Source: Prorocentrum cordatum
Taxonomy: Eukaryota; Sar; Dinophyceae; Prorocentrales; Prorocentraceae
Reading direction: 5' to 3'
Assembly (NCBI GenBank): GCA_963575745.1
Contig: CAUYUJ010015496.1
Span: 73,501 to 137,500 of the forward strand
DNA length: 64,000 nucleotides
The notes under the pieces are model-generated. The model was not told the DNA's origin. It saw only the letters and a list, made by a program, of their open reading frames with translations, and ran no database searches. Numbering within the stretch: the stretch's first letter is position 1; every line of letters starts with the position of its first letter. Position numbers and translations under genes: made by a program. Of this stretch, positions 35,985 through 46,354 are shown piece after piece.

Positions 35985-36060
<76 letters not shown>

Positions 36061-36140
36061 TGACAACGACAACAACAACAACACCAACAACAATAACAAC
36101 GACAACAACAACAATAACAATAATAATAATAATCCGCTGG
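35815..36140. repeat. TA, GA, A, AAC and GAC low-complexity string
   Basis: Successive runs: (TA)n to 35887, (GA)n/(GAAA)n to 35930, A-rich to 35976, (AAC)n to 36025, (GAC)n to 36060, then AAC/AAT mixtures to 36132. Confidence 0.95.
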
Positions 36141-36231
36141 CCCCCTTGTGGGACCACCAGGCTGTAGGGCTAAGCTAAGTTCGCAGTTTCCTGTACCAGT
36201 TGCAGCTTCCAGATTCCACAATTACGTTATG

Positions 36232-36287
36232 CTTCTTGCTGCTTACTGTTCCTTGTTGACTTCTTGCTGCTTACTGTTCCTTGTTGA
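36232..36287. repeat. 28-bp perfect tandem duplication
   Basis: CTTCTTGCTGCTTACTGTTC plus CTTGTTGA is repeated without a gap at 36232-36259 and 36260-36287. Confidence 0.95.
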
Positions 36288-36382
36288 TGGACCGCGCGAG
36301 GGGGGAGACCCAAAACGGGCATGTTTACAACACCCAAAACTTGTTGTCTGAATTGCTGGGGTTGGTAAAAATTGACACCCCT

Positions 36383-36935
36383 CACGCAGATCGGCGGGGT
36401 CAGGGTCCAAAAACACAAAGAATCTGCCACATTTCTGAAATTCGGCAGCACCCCTCACGCAGATCGGCAGGGTCAGGGTCCAAAAACATAAAGGATTTGC
36501 CACATTTCTGAAATTCGGTGGCACCCATCACGCAGATCGGCAGGGTCAGGGTCCAAAAACACATGGGATTTGCCACATTTCTACGCAGATCGGCGGGGTC
36601 AGGGTCCAAAAACATAAAGGATTTGCCACATTTCTGAAATTCGGTGGCACCCATCACGCAGATCGGCAGGGTCAGGGTCCAAAAACACATAGGATTTGCC
36701 ACATTTCTCAAATCCGGCAGCACCCCTCACGCAGATCGGCGGGGTCAGGGTCCAAAAACACATGGGATTTGCCACATGTCTGAAATTCGGCGGCACCCTT
36801 CACGCAGATCCGTAGGGTCAGGGCCCAAAAACACAGAGGATTTGCTACATTTCTGAAATTCGGCGGCACCCCTCACGCAGATCCGTAGGGTCAAGGTCGA
36901 AAAACAAACAGGTCCCGACACTGCTTCACGGCGTC
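36383..36935. repeat. 73-bp satellite, eight units
   Basis: CACGCAGATCGGCGGGGTCA starts at 36383, 36456, 36529, 36582 (TACGCAG), 36655, 36728, 36801 and 36874. Every step is 73 bp except one of 53, where 20 bp are missing. The rest of the unit is CAAAAACACA, GGATTTGCCACATTTCTG and AAATTCGG. The minus strand is open through it although 73 is not a multiple of three. Confidence 0.95.
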
Positions 36936-37019
36936 ACCCAGACCTCATCATTTAGCTTTTGCATCTCTCATTCACCGAGAGAGGAGGCCGGCGGCAAGGG
37001 GCGAAGCCCTTACGGATAA

Positions 37020-37069
37020 TAACAGCAGCAACAACAACACCAACACCAACACCAACACCAACAACAACG

Positions 37070-37101
<32 letters not shown>

Positions 37102-37317
37102 TGGATTAAGACTGTTCGCTCTGATTTGCTCGAGTGTCATTCGACGTGTACCCACCCCCCTTCGTCTTCGATCGTACCCCTTTGGGGGGTATATGTTTCT
37201 TCCCTGCAGGCCGGGCCCCCGCAAGCGGCGGGGCGGCCGCGGACCATCGGCCTGGCCAGCAGCAGTGCTGATCGGCGGCAGCCCGACCCCAAGAGGAACG
37301 GACAGGGGACCGACTAA

Positions 37318-37360
<43 letters not shown>

Positions 37361-37440
37361 ATGACGACGACGACGACGACGGCGGCGGCGACGACGACGA
37401 CGGCGACGACGACGATGACGACGGCGACGAGCGAAACCGA
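37020..37440. repeat. ACC/AAC and GAC trinucleotide runs
   Basis: AACACCAACACC then AACAACAAC at 37020-37100; GAC run with GGC and GAT interruptions at 37318-37430. The GC-rich 37101-37317 between them shows no gene. Confidence 0.9.
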
Positions 37441-38060
37441 GAGCGAGAACGAGAGCGACAGCGACAGCGAGGCCACAAAGGGCAGAAAGGTGGCCACAAA
37501 GGGCGACAGCGGGGCCAAGAAGGGCATGCGCGTGGGGCCACGACGGGCGCGCGAGCGAGCGGGGGCCACGAAGGGCAGATAATGCGGAGCCACAAAGGGC
37601 AACGACGGGGCCGTTGAGGGTAGCAACGGAGCCACGTAGGACAGCGAGGGGGCCACAAAAAGCGACAGCAGCGCCACAAAGGGCATGCATACGGGGCCAC
37701 GACGGGCGCGAACGAGCGGGGGCCACGAAGGGCATACGTATATTGGGCGGCAGAGGGCAAGAACGGGGCCACTGAGGACCGCAACGCGGCAACGAAGGGC
37801 AACGAGGGGGCCACGAAGGGCGACAGCGGGGCCACGAAGCGCGCGCATATGTAACCACGACGGGGGCGAACGAGCGGGGGCCACGAAGGGCATTCGTACG
37901 GGGGCCACGAAGGGCAGCGAGGGGGCCACAAAGGGCTGCAACGGGGCCACGAAGAGCAGCGAGGGGGCTACGAAAGTCTGCAACGGGCCCACGAAAGGCA
38001 GCGAGGGAGCCACGAAGGGCTGCAACGGCGCAACGAAGGGCAGCGAGGGGGCCACGAAGA
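37441..38060 (+). repeat. 21-bp repeat encoding a GATKGCN/GATKGSE heptapeptide
   Basis: From about 37910 to 38055 the sequence is a regular 21-bp array alternating GGCTGCAAC and GGCAGCGAG endings after GGGGCCACGAAG, so the plus strand reads GATKGCN GATKGSE repeatedly. Left of that, to 37441, units are longer and more diverged (GGGGCCACGAAGGGCGACAG and similar). It could in principle be translated, but no promoter or bounded gene is visible. Confidence 0.8.
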
Positions 38061-38446
38061 ACAAACGCTGCGCCGGTCCACCCTCCCACCCTCTATGCTG
38101 TCCCCGCGGGAGGGGACGGAAGCAGGAACGTCTTTTCTCATAGGTGCGCGGGTGTCGACACGGGCCTTGGCAAGCCTCTACACGAGTCTCCCGGGGGAAC
38201 CGGGCTAGGCTATCAGCGTGGGGATTCTACGCATGCCCGAATAGCACACACGGCCAAAACGGCCACGGCGAGCTGACGAAAGCGGCCCTCTCTACCCTCC
38301 CACCCACCCTTCGTGCTGGGCTTCTGATAACTATAACCTCCCGATATCCACAACAAACGCTGCGCCGATCCACCCTCCCACCCTCTATGCTGTCCCCGCG
38401 GGAGGGGACGGAAGCAGGAACGTCTTTTCTCATAGGTGCGCCGATG
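38061..38446. repeat. direct duplication, about 94 bp, 292 bp apart
   Basis: 38061-38154 and 38353-38446 both begin ACAAACGCTGCGCCG and share CACCCTCTATGCTGTCCCCG and CAGGAACGTCTTTTCTCATA, with a single mismatch over the first 80-odd bases. Similarity fades after GGTGCGC. The intervening sequence is unrelated. Confidence 0.9.
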
Positions 38447-38823
38447 TCTGCACTGGCCCAGGCAGCCTTTACACGAGCCTCCCCATGCGGCCCGCCTCCC
38501 GCACATTCGCACAGACGCGCAGACGTCGCTTCCGAAACCCCCGCAGGACGAGAAAGCATCGTTCACCTTGCGGAAGGGTGCGAGGGTCTTTCCTGGGACC
38601 CGCGAGTTGGTGGGCGTGAATACCCGCCCGCAGCGGGCCAAGCCAAGAGACCGTGCACCCGCTGCGCCCGCGAGGAGGAACGCGGGCGCGCGGCCTGTCG
38701 CAGCGTCGCGGATGATATCTACCTCCGCCGCCTCGGCGGCAGCGCAGGCCTCCCCCGCCGATTCGGCAACCGGTTCCACCGCCGGGGACCTTGGCGCCTC
38801 GTGCTCGTGGACCTCTGGCGGGC

Positions 38824-39950
38824 CTAAGCCGCAAGGCGGATCCAAAGCGCCCGCGCCTGGCGGAGCGCCCGACCTCGCCGCCGGCGCCCCGCGCGCGCGG
38901 CAACGGCGCGCCCCTCAAGCCCGGCGGCGGTCAGGTCTAGCGACGACGAGGAGCCCCAGGAAAACTCCGGCCCCAGCGACAACGACGCCGCCGCCGCCCG
39001 CGACGTCGACGCGGCGAGCGGGGCTGCACGCACGCACCCAAGCACAGCGCGAGGGCCCCACCTCCCGGGCAGCTGAACGACCCAAGCGCGCAGACCTGCC
39101 CGAGCTAAGCCCCGCGCGCTGCCGACGCGCAGCGCACGGCCCCTCCATGGTGGCAGGCCGCTGGGGGCCACATCCGGGAGTCCAAGCGTCGCCGCGGCAG
39201 CGCGGATGACCTCGACCACCTTGCCCTTCACGCACGGGAGGCCCGGGCTATCGGGGAACAAAGGCAACTCGAGCGAAGGGCGCCCACTCGCATCATGGAG
39301 AGTAGGGAACCGAGCACGGAGCCACGCCCGCTTGTGCCAGAGCGCATGGGCTGGGCACGCTCGCCGGAACCTGCCCCTCTCGCAACAACAACCACGGGCA
39401 CGCCGTCGGGTCTGTCGTGGACGCCGCCAGGCGCCAGGTCGCCGCAAGGCGGCCGTGCTGGTCCACCCGGAGGGACACCAAGGCAGCGGGTTCGTCGGAG
39501 AGCTCGATCTCCCCGGTAAGCCACCAAGTCCCTGCAACGACGGCAGCCCGCGCGGACGCTGGCCCGGCCTCCGCCCGGATCCCTTCCACACGCCTCACTG
39601 GCCCCAGCCCGCGCTCGCAGGAGCGGCGAGCGCCCTGCCAGGCTAGGTAAATCGCAGGCGCAACCACGCCATCCACCTCCTCTTGGAGGCGCTCGGCGGT
39701 CGAAAGATACCGCGCTGCCGACCTGTACCCCCCAGCCGTGAAACTGGCGCCGAGGAGCCTGACCTTTTCGCTGGACAGCAGCAGAATTGGCTACGCTTCC
39801 ATGAGCAAATCCAGCGCTCGCCGTTTCGACACATCGGACTCGCGGGACGTCGCCGCGAAAATGCCCTGGTCGCAGTCCCAGAGGGCGTCGGACCGCGATG
39901 CAAGACTGCACCCCGCCCCGACGGTGTTCGCGTCGGCCCGGGGCTTCCCG
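38824..39950 (-). pseudogene. DIRS-like tyrosine recombinase remnant
   Basis: Last gene of a DIRS-like retroelement; the enzyme would integrate circular cDNA. Reading on the minus strand, a helical N-terminal part (DVSKRRALDLLMEA) ends at a TAG near 39790 and continues in frame (LLLSSEKVRLLGASFTAGGY, RSAARYLSTAERLQEE) to about 39400. A frame change there leads to the catalytic part, which stops at 38824. The C-terminal part shows FPTLHDASGRPSLELPLFPD, RALRVGSARGLARAG and LPGRWGPRAVLGCVR, matching the family layout HxxR ... GRWGS ... Y. The usual His is Arg (RALR) and the usual nucleophile Tyr is Cys (GCV). With one nonsense codon and one frameshift, it is dead. Family assignment is from motif memory. 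Confidence 0.75.
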
Positions 39951-40694
39951 GCGCAACCCTGGAATGGAGGGCTGGCTGACCAGGTCTGCGGCCACACTCG
40001 GGACAGGGGCCCCTTGCGCCAGACCCGCCGGCGGCGGAAAGCGGGCGGGAGCGACCCTCGACCCCCCCGCCACCGCTGAGTTGAAAGGCGAAGGGGCCGC
40101 CGCGCCTGCGCTCGCCCGCCCCAGACCCCCCCTTTGCCGCCGCCGGCCGGGCAGAGCACCCATCGAATCCTCGCGCGGACACGTTGGCCACGCGGCGGAA
40201 GGAGGCCGAAAGAGGGGAGTTAACAAGCGCCGGAAGCGCCCCCTTGAACACGAGGCGCTAGAAGGGGGAGAAGGAGGGGGAAGCAGGAGAGGGCGAGAGA
40301 GGGAGGGAGGAAGAAAAGGAGAAAACCAGACAGGGGGAACGGGACACGCGGCAGCAAGAAAGCAAAAAAGCAGCGAAAGGACACGCCCACGGCACCACCA
40401 AACCAGGACGGGGGGGAATTCTGCACGACTCAACCGTTTTGCACAGAATGTCCCCGTCGCCTGTTTTGATAGCGCTCGGGTCACCCAAAATCGAAGGGGG
40501 GGGGCATGGCGTACAAAACAACGGTTGTGCACACTATTTCCCTCGCCTGGAATCTGGGCGGCACCGAAATTCGACACCACCCCAAAACCCCCCCCAATCA
40601 TTCTAGCGCAACGCACGACCAATTCGAGTCTTATATAATCGCCCGACGATGCCCCGGCCGCCCACGCCAGCGCCTGCCCGGGCGCGCGCAACCA
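39951..40694. other. spacer between recombinase and RNase H remnants
   Basis: GC-rich sequence with a purine tract (40260-40330) and a G run (40496-40505). The minus strand is open for much of it (within 39228-40691), but the translation is low-complexity Pro/Arg/Ser. It may hold diverged element sequence. Confidence 0.4.
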
Positions 40695-41414
40695 CTAGCC
40701 AGCTGCGCGAGCACTGGGCGAGGCCGCGCCACTCGCGACCACGGGGGCGCCAGGTGCCCATGAAAGCCACCGCCCCACGCTTGCAAGTGCGCCCGCGCAA
40801 CCTGACGCCCTGGGCACCCATGCTCGCCACGCCCTGCCCCGCGGGAACAACTCCGCCCAGGGGGCGCGCAGCTTGAACGGGGGCGGCGCGCGCGGTAGAA
40901 CTGCCGCCGAGCGGCTCAGCGCGTCGGCGTCGACGTTGCGCTCCACGGGAAAAGGCGAGCAGTCGAAGTGAACCGGCCCATTCGCCTGGCGCCAAGAGAT
41001 CTCGCGGGCAACGACGTTCACGGCGCCCTTCCCGCGAAGCGAGAAATCATCCTGCAAGGCCCCCGCGTTGTCTCCCAGCACGAAGAACACCTGCTTGCAG
41101 CTGTACTCGCGCCACGTAATCAGCGCGAGGAGTAGCTCGACAAACTCCCACAGGCTCTGGAACCGCGAATCCCCAGCCTCTGCCTCGAAGAGCATCAGGA
41201 CCACGCCACCCCACGCGGTGGAGAAATAAGACACGGGGTCGCTGCCATCACGAAAAACGGCGCCGCCGCCCAACGGGGAGGCGTCGAACTCCACGCGGAA
41301 GGCGGAGGTGCCGAATTGCCCCAGATCTTGCCGGCTGTAGACGACGCACTGCAACGGGAAGAGCACGCCCACCGCGTCTGGCGGCCCCTCGCAAGCAGGA
41401 ACGGCCGAAACCAA
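40695..41414 (-). pseudogene. RNase H domain of DIRS-like element
   Basis: RNase H removes the RNA strand during reverse transcription. The 240-codon reading contains the expected acidic residues in order: FDAS (FRVEFDASPLGGGAVF), the Glu in LWEFVELLLALITW, the Asp in VLGDNAGAL, and the Asp in NVDADALSR at about 40912-40931. The domain itself is intact over about 40900-41340. The upstream RT joins in another frame near 41400, and downstream the reading runs into Ala/Pro-rich sequence. It sits between RT and recombinase on the same strand, the standard DIRS order. Catalytic residues look preserved, but its surroundings are broken. Confidence 0.75.
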
Positions 41415-42337
41415 CCGGCCGCGGCGAAGAAGCGCTGCACCGGGACCGCTCCTGGCAGCAACTCAGCGGCCTCGCGCCCAAGGGCCTGCAGCGGCCCAAA
41501 GGGAGGAGACGAAGGGCGCGGCCGCAGGTACCACCTGCGCCATCCTACCAGCTTTCCCCAGGAGGGCCCCGGCGGCGGCCGCCGAGACACGACCCTGTCG
41601 CCGGCAGAAGCCGCCGAGCATGTCCACCAAGCCGTCGACGAACCTGGTGCGGACCAATAATAGCGCAGTTCGTGCCCACGGCGAAGGATATGCCGACACA
41701 GGCATGCCGCAGGCTGGCCTCGCGCGAAGACATCGGCAGCGGAGCGCGCGCCCTTTGACCAAGACAACAGGACCCCTAAAACAAGCAACCACGTCAAGAT
41801 CACGCCCGACGCGACGACGCCGCGGTCGCACCTCGAACCGCGATGGCCGGGTCGCCCGCGCACACCTGAATATTGACCTGTCGGCGGCCCAGAGCGCCTG
41901 CGCGGGCCGCGCGGCGAAAATCCCGAAATGGCCGCGCCTGGTCTGTCCAAAAGCGGAATCTCTGCCGCGTTGAACGGCTGCTCGTCCGCGCGCAGGGGAA
42001 CAATCACGAAGGCGCCCGCGAAATCCAAAACGAGCGCCGCCAACAGCGCGCTCTTCGCGCCGCCGCGGGGCGCGCCGAGCAACGACGCCAGGTTCCGGGC
42101 TCGGTCGACGCCCCGCAGGAAAACGACCCTCTCTGGGGCGGTGCTCAGAGCATTGATCCGCGACCTCTCGAGGCTCTGAGTCGGTTGACGCCGCAGCCTT
42201 CGCCCATTCTCGGGCGCCACGGGCGCCCGACCGACTGGCTCGCCACTCCCCCAGCGATCCTCGGGCGAACCCAGATCGACTCGCCCAATTCGGCCCCGAA
42301 GCGCCCACGGCGGGGCAGACGCGGCCGCGGAAACCAC
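41415..42337 (-). pseudogene. reverse transcriptase remnant of DIRS-like element
   Basis: The minus strand first reads RINALSTAPERVVFLRGVDR and then motif A as LVLDFAGAF, whose Asp is present. A frame change follows (FGIFAARPAQALWAA), then another with motif C at 41848-41865, reading VCAGDP where the family has YxDDP, so the Tyr and one catalytic Asp are lost. A thumb-like segment follows (FVDGLVDMLGGFCRRQGRVS, GALLGKAGRMAQVVPAAAPF), again in a different frame. At least three frame changes make this a decayed copy. The order RT, RNase H, recombinase and the wording of the motifs point to DIRS rather than LTR or LINE elements; confirmation needs a profile search. Confidence 0.7.
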
Positions 42338-42639
42338 GGCGCCGAACCGGACGCTCGACCGTGGAATTCGCCCGAGTTCAAGAGGGGGGGCGGGGCAGCT
42401 TCACCGCCCGAGGGCCGCCACGGAAAAGAAGGAGGAAAAGGAGGAAGAAAAGGACGAAGAAGAAGAGGAAGAAGAGGAAGGACGCGCGCCGAGTCTGAAT
42501 CTAAAGCGGGGGCGGCGTCGGCGGAGCGGGCCGGGCGGCGCACGCGCAACCTGCGCGGGGGCGAATTGGGGGCGCGGCTCGTCGGCACGGCGCGGCGCAA
42601 TCTGAAACGCGCACGGCACGCGCGCGGACAGAAACGAAA

Positions 42640-42830
42640 CGTCTCCGTTATGCACGCAAAATGAGCGCACGCGTGCGCGGGTGCACACATCGCAAACGCG
42701 TACACACCTGCGTGCGTTTTAAGTGCGCACACAACTTCGCGTGCGCATGTCCTTGTGTGAGTAAAAACAGATATGGGCATGTGCATGTGTGCACACATCT
42801 ACAATGAGTAGTAACATATTGTAGTACTAA
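42640..42830. other. alternating purine-pyrimidine stretch
   Basis: GCGCACGCGTGCGCGGGTGCACACATC, CGCGTACACACCTGCGTGCG and GTGCATGTGTGCACACATC-type text gives long near-alternating purine/pyrimidine DNA, which can adopt the Z form. It lies between the RT and dUTPase remnants. Confidence 0.6.
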
Positions 42831-42930
42831 TAAACCTATGTTCTATGTATACTGCCAGCTTGATTACATCAAGACGGCCGGAGGTCTGGGCCCCCAAATC
42901 TCTCGGGATGGCGCCGCGGCTGAAGCACGT

Positions 42931-43360
42931 CATGCCGGCGCGACCAAAAACGCCCGATCCCCGAGAAGATGGAGGCAAATCGGGAACGACCAAGACCTCG
43001 ACGCCGTCGGAAATTCGCCCCAGGATGGGCCGGGCAACGCGGCGGCCCTGCTCAAACGCGTGAATTCGCGAACTGGCGCTGCGCAAGATGACACCGCAAA
43101 AATTACCCGCGGTAGTCGGGGCCCACCACGCTGCCTGCGACGCCGACGCCCATGACAGCGAGCGCGCAGCGCGGAGCAATGCGGATGCACGCGCCAGGCG
43201 CGGCTAACGCTGCTAGCCCAGCGCACCTCAATTCCCGATCATAGGTCGCGATACCGTCGTCGGCGCAGGCTCGAAGGTCGCCGCCGGCAGAGCCGGGCGC
43301 ACTACGCGAAGGCGCTCTCGCATTCGGATTGACGGCTTGAATCTTCAGCTCGTTGAACTC
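42931..43360 (-). pseudogene. dUTPase (dUTP pyrophosphatase) remnant
   Basis: dUTPase hydrolyses dUTP to dUMP, keeping uracil out of DNA. All five family motifs are visible in order on the minus strand: 1, SAPGSAGGDL; 2, APRCALA (usual APRSGLA); 3, SVVGPDYRG (usual GVIDxDYRG); 4, GRRVARPIL (usual GDRIAQLI); 5, RGSGVFGRAG (usual RGxxGFGSTG). Spacings equal those of normal trimeric dUTPases. One extra base at DYRG creates a TAA at 43103-43105; motifs 4 and 5 are in the next frame. The catalytic Asp of motif 3 is Gly and motif 4 lacks its Asp, so the protein is inactive as well as truncated. It lies on the same strand, about 0.6 kb upstream of the RT remnant. It could be element-encoded or a stray host-gene copy. 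Confidence 0.85.
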
Positions 43361-44238
43361 GCGCCCGCCAAGCGTCGCGGTGCCCCTGGTCGTCGTTGCC
43401 CAACGCCGGCAGCGCAAGCCGCTTGGGCGGCGGGCCCCCCGAGTGCTGGGGCTCGCCGAAATCGCCGACTGGAACGCGCACGCGCCCACTTGGCGCCGAC
43501 GCCAGGTCGAAGTGGACGGCGCAGGGCCCCAGATGACCTCGCGGCCGCCCGGTCCGGGGAAGGCGAGGCGCCTGTGTTTCACGCCTGTCTCCACCACGCC
43601 GGAGCTGGCCTGCATCGATCGCCTGCGCCCTCCACGGCGGGGGCGCGCGCGCGCTGCGCTGCGCGGCCACGCCGGCGCGGGAGGCCACCGCGACGACGCA
43701 ATGAATCTCCCATTCAGAGACCCGAGACCCGCCGGCAACTCCAGCCGCCACGAGGGATTGACAGTCCAGGCGCCGGCGTCGACTACGACGCCAAGTAACA
43801 TGGCGAGTCGCCTGGGGACCTCGAGCCTGCAACTGTCGAAGTTGGCCACCACGAGAGGATCAGCCCACGCGGAGGCATGCGCAAAATCACATGGGCGTCA
43901 CAAGGTGCTGCAATATATTCTGCTGACGCCAACTTGGAGGCACTGCCTGGCAATTGCATGAAATCTGGCCGTGGTGCCCCAGGGGCTGGGGCCACGCGAG
44001 AAGACCGCGCGGCGCCCCGTTGCGGCGGCGCCTCCTCTGGCGCGCCCCCGTCTCGCACCGCGCAGGCAAGCGCCATCAGCGTCGGACCCGTCGGATCAAA
44101 ATCTGCGGCGCGGGCCAGCGCCACGGGCGTCGGACCCGTCGGCGCGGGATCTGCATCGATGAAGCGGAAGGCGGCGACGACGCCAACATGTCCGCGGTAC
44201 GCCAGGCAGCGCACCAAGTGGGCGCCAGTGTTCTGCAT
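43361..44238 (-). pseudogene. coding-like sequence upstream of the dUTPase remnant
   Basis: Two minus-strand readings follow one another in different frames: 44238-43783 (LVRCLAYRGHVGVVAAFRFI ... PPRGLILSWW) and 43852-43361 (MVANFDSCRLEVPRRLAMLL ...), the latter continuous with the dUTPase frame. Composition is protein-like. GTCGGACCCGTCGG recurs 42 bp apart at about 44080-44140, doubling a DPTGPT-containing segment. No protease, gag knuckle or other domain is recognised. It may be the N-terminal region of the polyprotein that carries the dUTPase. Confidence 0.35.
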
Positions 44239-44495
44239 CAGCTACAGGCTGCGCGCGCGACGCAGAGTTCGCGAGCACCGCAGGCGCATCACCCTCTCGC
44301 CGTGATCGACAGCCTCGATACCAATGGGACGCCCCCTGTCGTCGCGGGCGAAGACAGCAACGGCGGGGGGCGCAGCGGGCGCAGCGGGCGCAGCGGGTGC
44401 TGCAGCCTGCACAGGATGATGATCGATAGGGGCGTCTGTCCAACTCTGCGCGGCACGGCGCCGCTGCTCGCCCTGCTGTCGCAGTAGCTCCAGAG

Positions 44496-45484
44496 CTAGC
44501 TGGGCGATGCGGCGCTAGAGCTGTGCGCGCGCTGCGCTCGGATCGGCCGCCGCCGGACATCCAGGTCTCGCGGTCGGCAAATCACGCGGCCACTCGCAAC
44601 TCTCTCAGATGCTTGGCTCGCGTCTACTGGTCTGTCTGGGCTGAGAAAGGCCCATCCATGGGGAGACTCCGGCATGGACGGCGACGCGGGCGCCAGTTCT
44701 GACTGCGGCGCGCCGATGCTGAGCGAGGCCATAGAAAGCACGCACGCCCAGCTTGGCAAAGGCACGTTGGTCGTCGGAATAAAAGGCACAGCGGATGTCG
44801 CGCTGAGGCCCCCCAACCAATCGCGCCTTGGGTTGGTCCCAATGGAAATGCACCGCCGACCCGTGCCCCCTGTTGGCGGCGTCGGTCGCGGTTGCGGTGG
44901 CGACGTGGATGTCGCTGGAGCTCCTGGCGCGGCCGGCGGAGCCCCCCCCCCGCGCCCGCGCATGCGGTTCGGGCCTGCGACACAGGCGCTGGGCCCATCG
45001 GCTGAACTGAGGCCTGCGAACTGCCCATGAGGTCGGCCCTCTCTTGTCGCGACGGCACAGCCCGGCGTCGCGCGGGCGGGGCGACGACGGCGAAGGCGAT
45101 GCTGCCACGGCCCGTCGCGACCACTGGCCGCGGCCAACCAGCTGCCGCGAGCCGTCGGACGACAGACTTGGAGCGGCCGCTGCCGCTGCCGACCGCTGCG
45201 CCGCCGACGCCGGGGCCCGCTGCCCTCCATTCCGGGGGCCAGCGCCCTCCGCGGGACCGCTCTCGCCAGAACCCGCAGCCATAAACGGCAGAGCTCCGGC
45301 GGCGCCCCTGGCCAAGACCGCGCGCGCGCGCAGCCAGGGTTGCTGCCCAGCTGGGCTCGGCAGCCCCCGCCGCCCGAATTGCGCGAGCGGTGCGGGCGCT
45401 GAAATTTAAGCGTCGGCGTCGAGAAAGAGATCGCGACCCCGGCAGCGGCGCCAGAGGCTGTTGCGCACGAGGTGCCTCTCTGAA
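44496..45484 (-). other. GC-rich coding-like debris, unassigned
   Basis: Overlapping minus-strand readings; the most protein-like piece is about 44900-44640 (HFHWDQPKARLVGGPQRDIR, CAFYSDDQRAFAKLGVRAFY). No family recognised. Frame changes are frequent, as in the neighbouring remnants. Confidence 0.3.
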
Positions 45485-46333
45485 TCACGCCCGCGGCATC
45501 TGAGACGACCCCGCCCAAGCCCATCGATTTGCCTGGGCGGCCCGAACCCGCGCCACTGGCAATAGACCCCCCCCCCCTCGCCTGCGCCCCACATGAATTT
45601 CAGCGACGTCTCTCGGAAGTCGGATCGGACATATTGGCCAAGAAAGCGCGGATGCCCATGCCGCGGCCCGTGCCCTTCCGCCACGTGACCCTCCAGACGC
45701 GGCGCGCGGGCCCGTCGCCGCCGAGGTTGCGCCATCGCGCCTCGACGCGCGCAGGAGCCAGAACAGGCACGCGCCGCGATGTTCCACGAGAGCGCCGCGT
45801 AGTCCGGGGCGGACATCCCTTCGCCGAAGAAGCTGGCGGCGTCGGCACACGCGCCCCTGCGGCGTCTGCCGCTGGAAATTCCCGCCGCGCCGGTGGCGAG
45901 ATCGACCCAGCCGAAATGTCTTAGACAGAGTACCCGCGAGGAAGGTCGGACATTGGGTTGAGTGAACTGCCGTGGCGGGGTTGCCAGGCGACCCCTCGAT
46001 CGCGGTCCAAAAGCGTCGCCGTTGGACCATCGTGCACATGACCTGCGCTGCATTGGCCAGGTAGGGCATGCTGTAGCGCTGCAAGATATCGACCAACTGG
46101 CCGTTCGACCGTCCGACCGCGAACAGGAGGAGGTAGCTGTGACTCTCGTAGCCGATCATGAGTTGACCAGCCTGATGTGAGCGGCTGCGTAGGATGCCGA
46201 AACGCGCGAGGAGGCTGGCAATGCGCTCCTGCGGCAGTCCGTTGACTGCCGAGACTGCTGAGGCGCGCCCCCGCTGGCTCAAATGGCCCCATCGCTCGGT
46301 CACTCTAAGCTGTAAGAAGGTCGTCGGTGGCAC
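45485..46333 (-). pseudogene. hypothetical protein remnant
   Basis: The first 120 codons from 46333 are protein-like (AVNGLPQERIASLLARFGIL, QLVDILQRYSMPYLANAAQV) and then degrade into Arg-rich translation, while a neighbouring frame becomes sensible (EGMSAPDYAALSWNIAARAC). It follows directly on the minus strand after the CCHC-bearing reading at 46355-47152 and probably belongs to the same decayed element. Confidence 0.35.
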
Positions 46334-46354
46334 TGGGCTGCCGTTGATGCGCCC

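Noticed and set aside
35493-36221. Long minus-strand ORF through 36.0 kb
   Set aside because: Translation of TA, GA, A, AAC and GAC runs only.
36383-36935. Regular 73-bp spacing suggesting a CRISPR array or tRNA-like genes
   Set aside because: Whole units are repeated with no unique spacers, and no A/B-box or cloverleaf pattern was seen.
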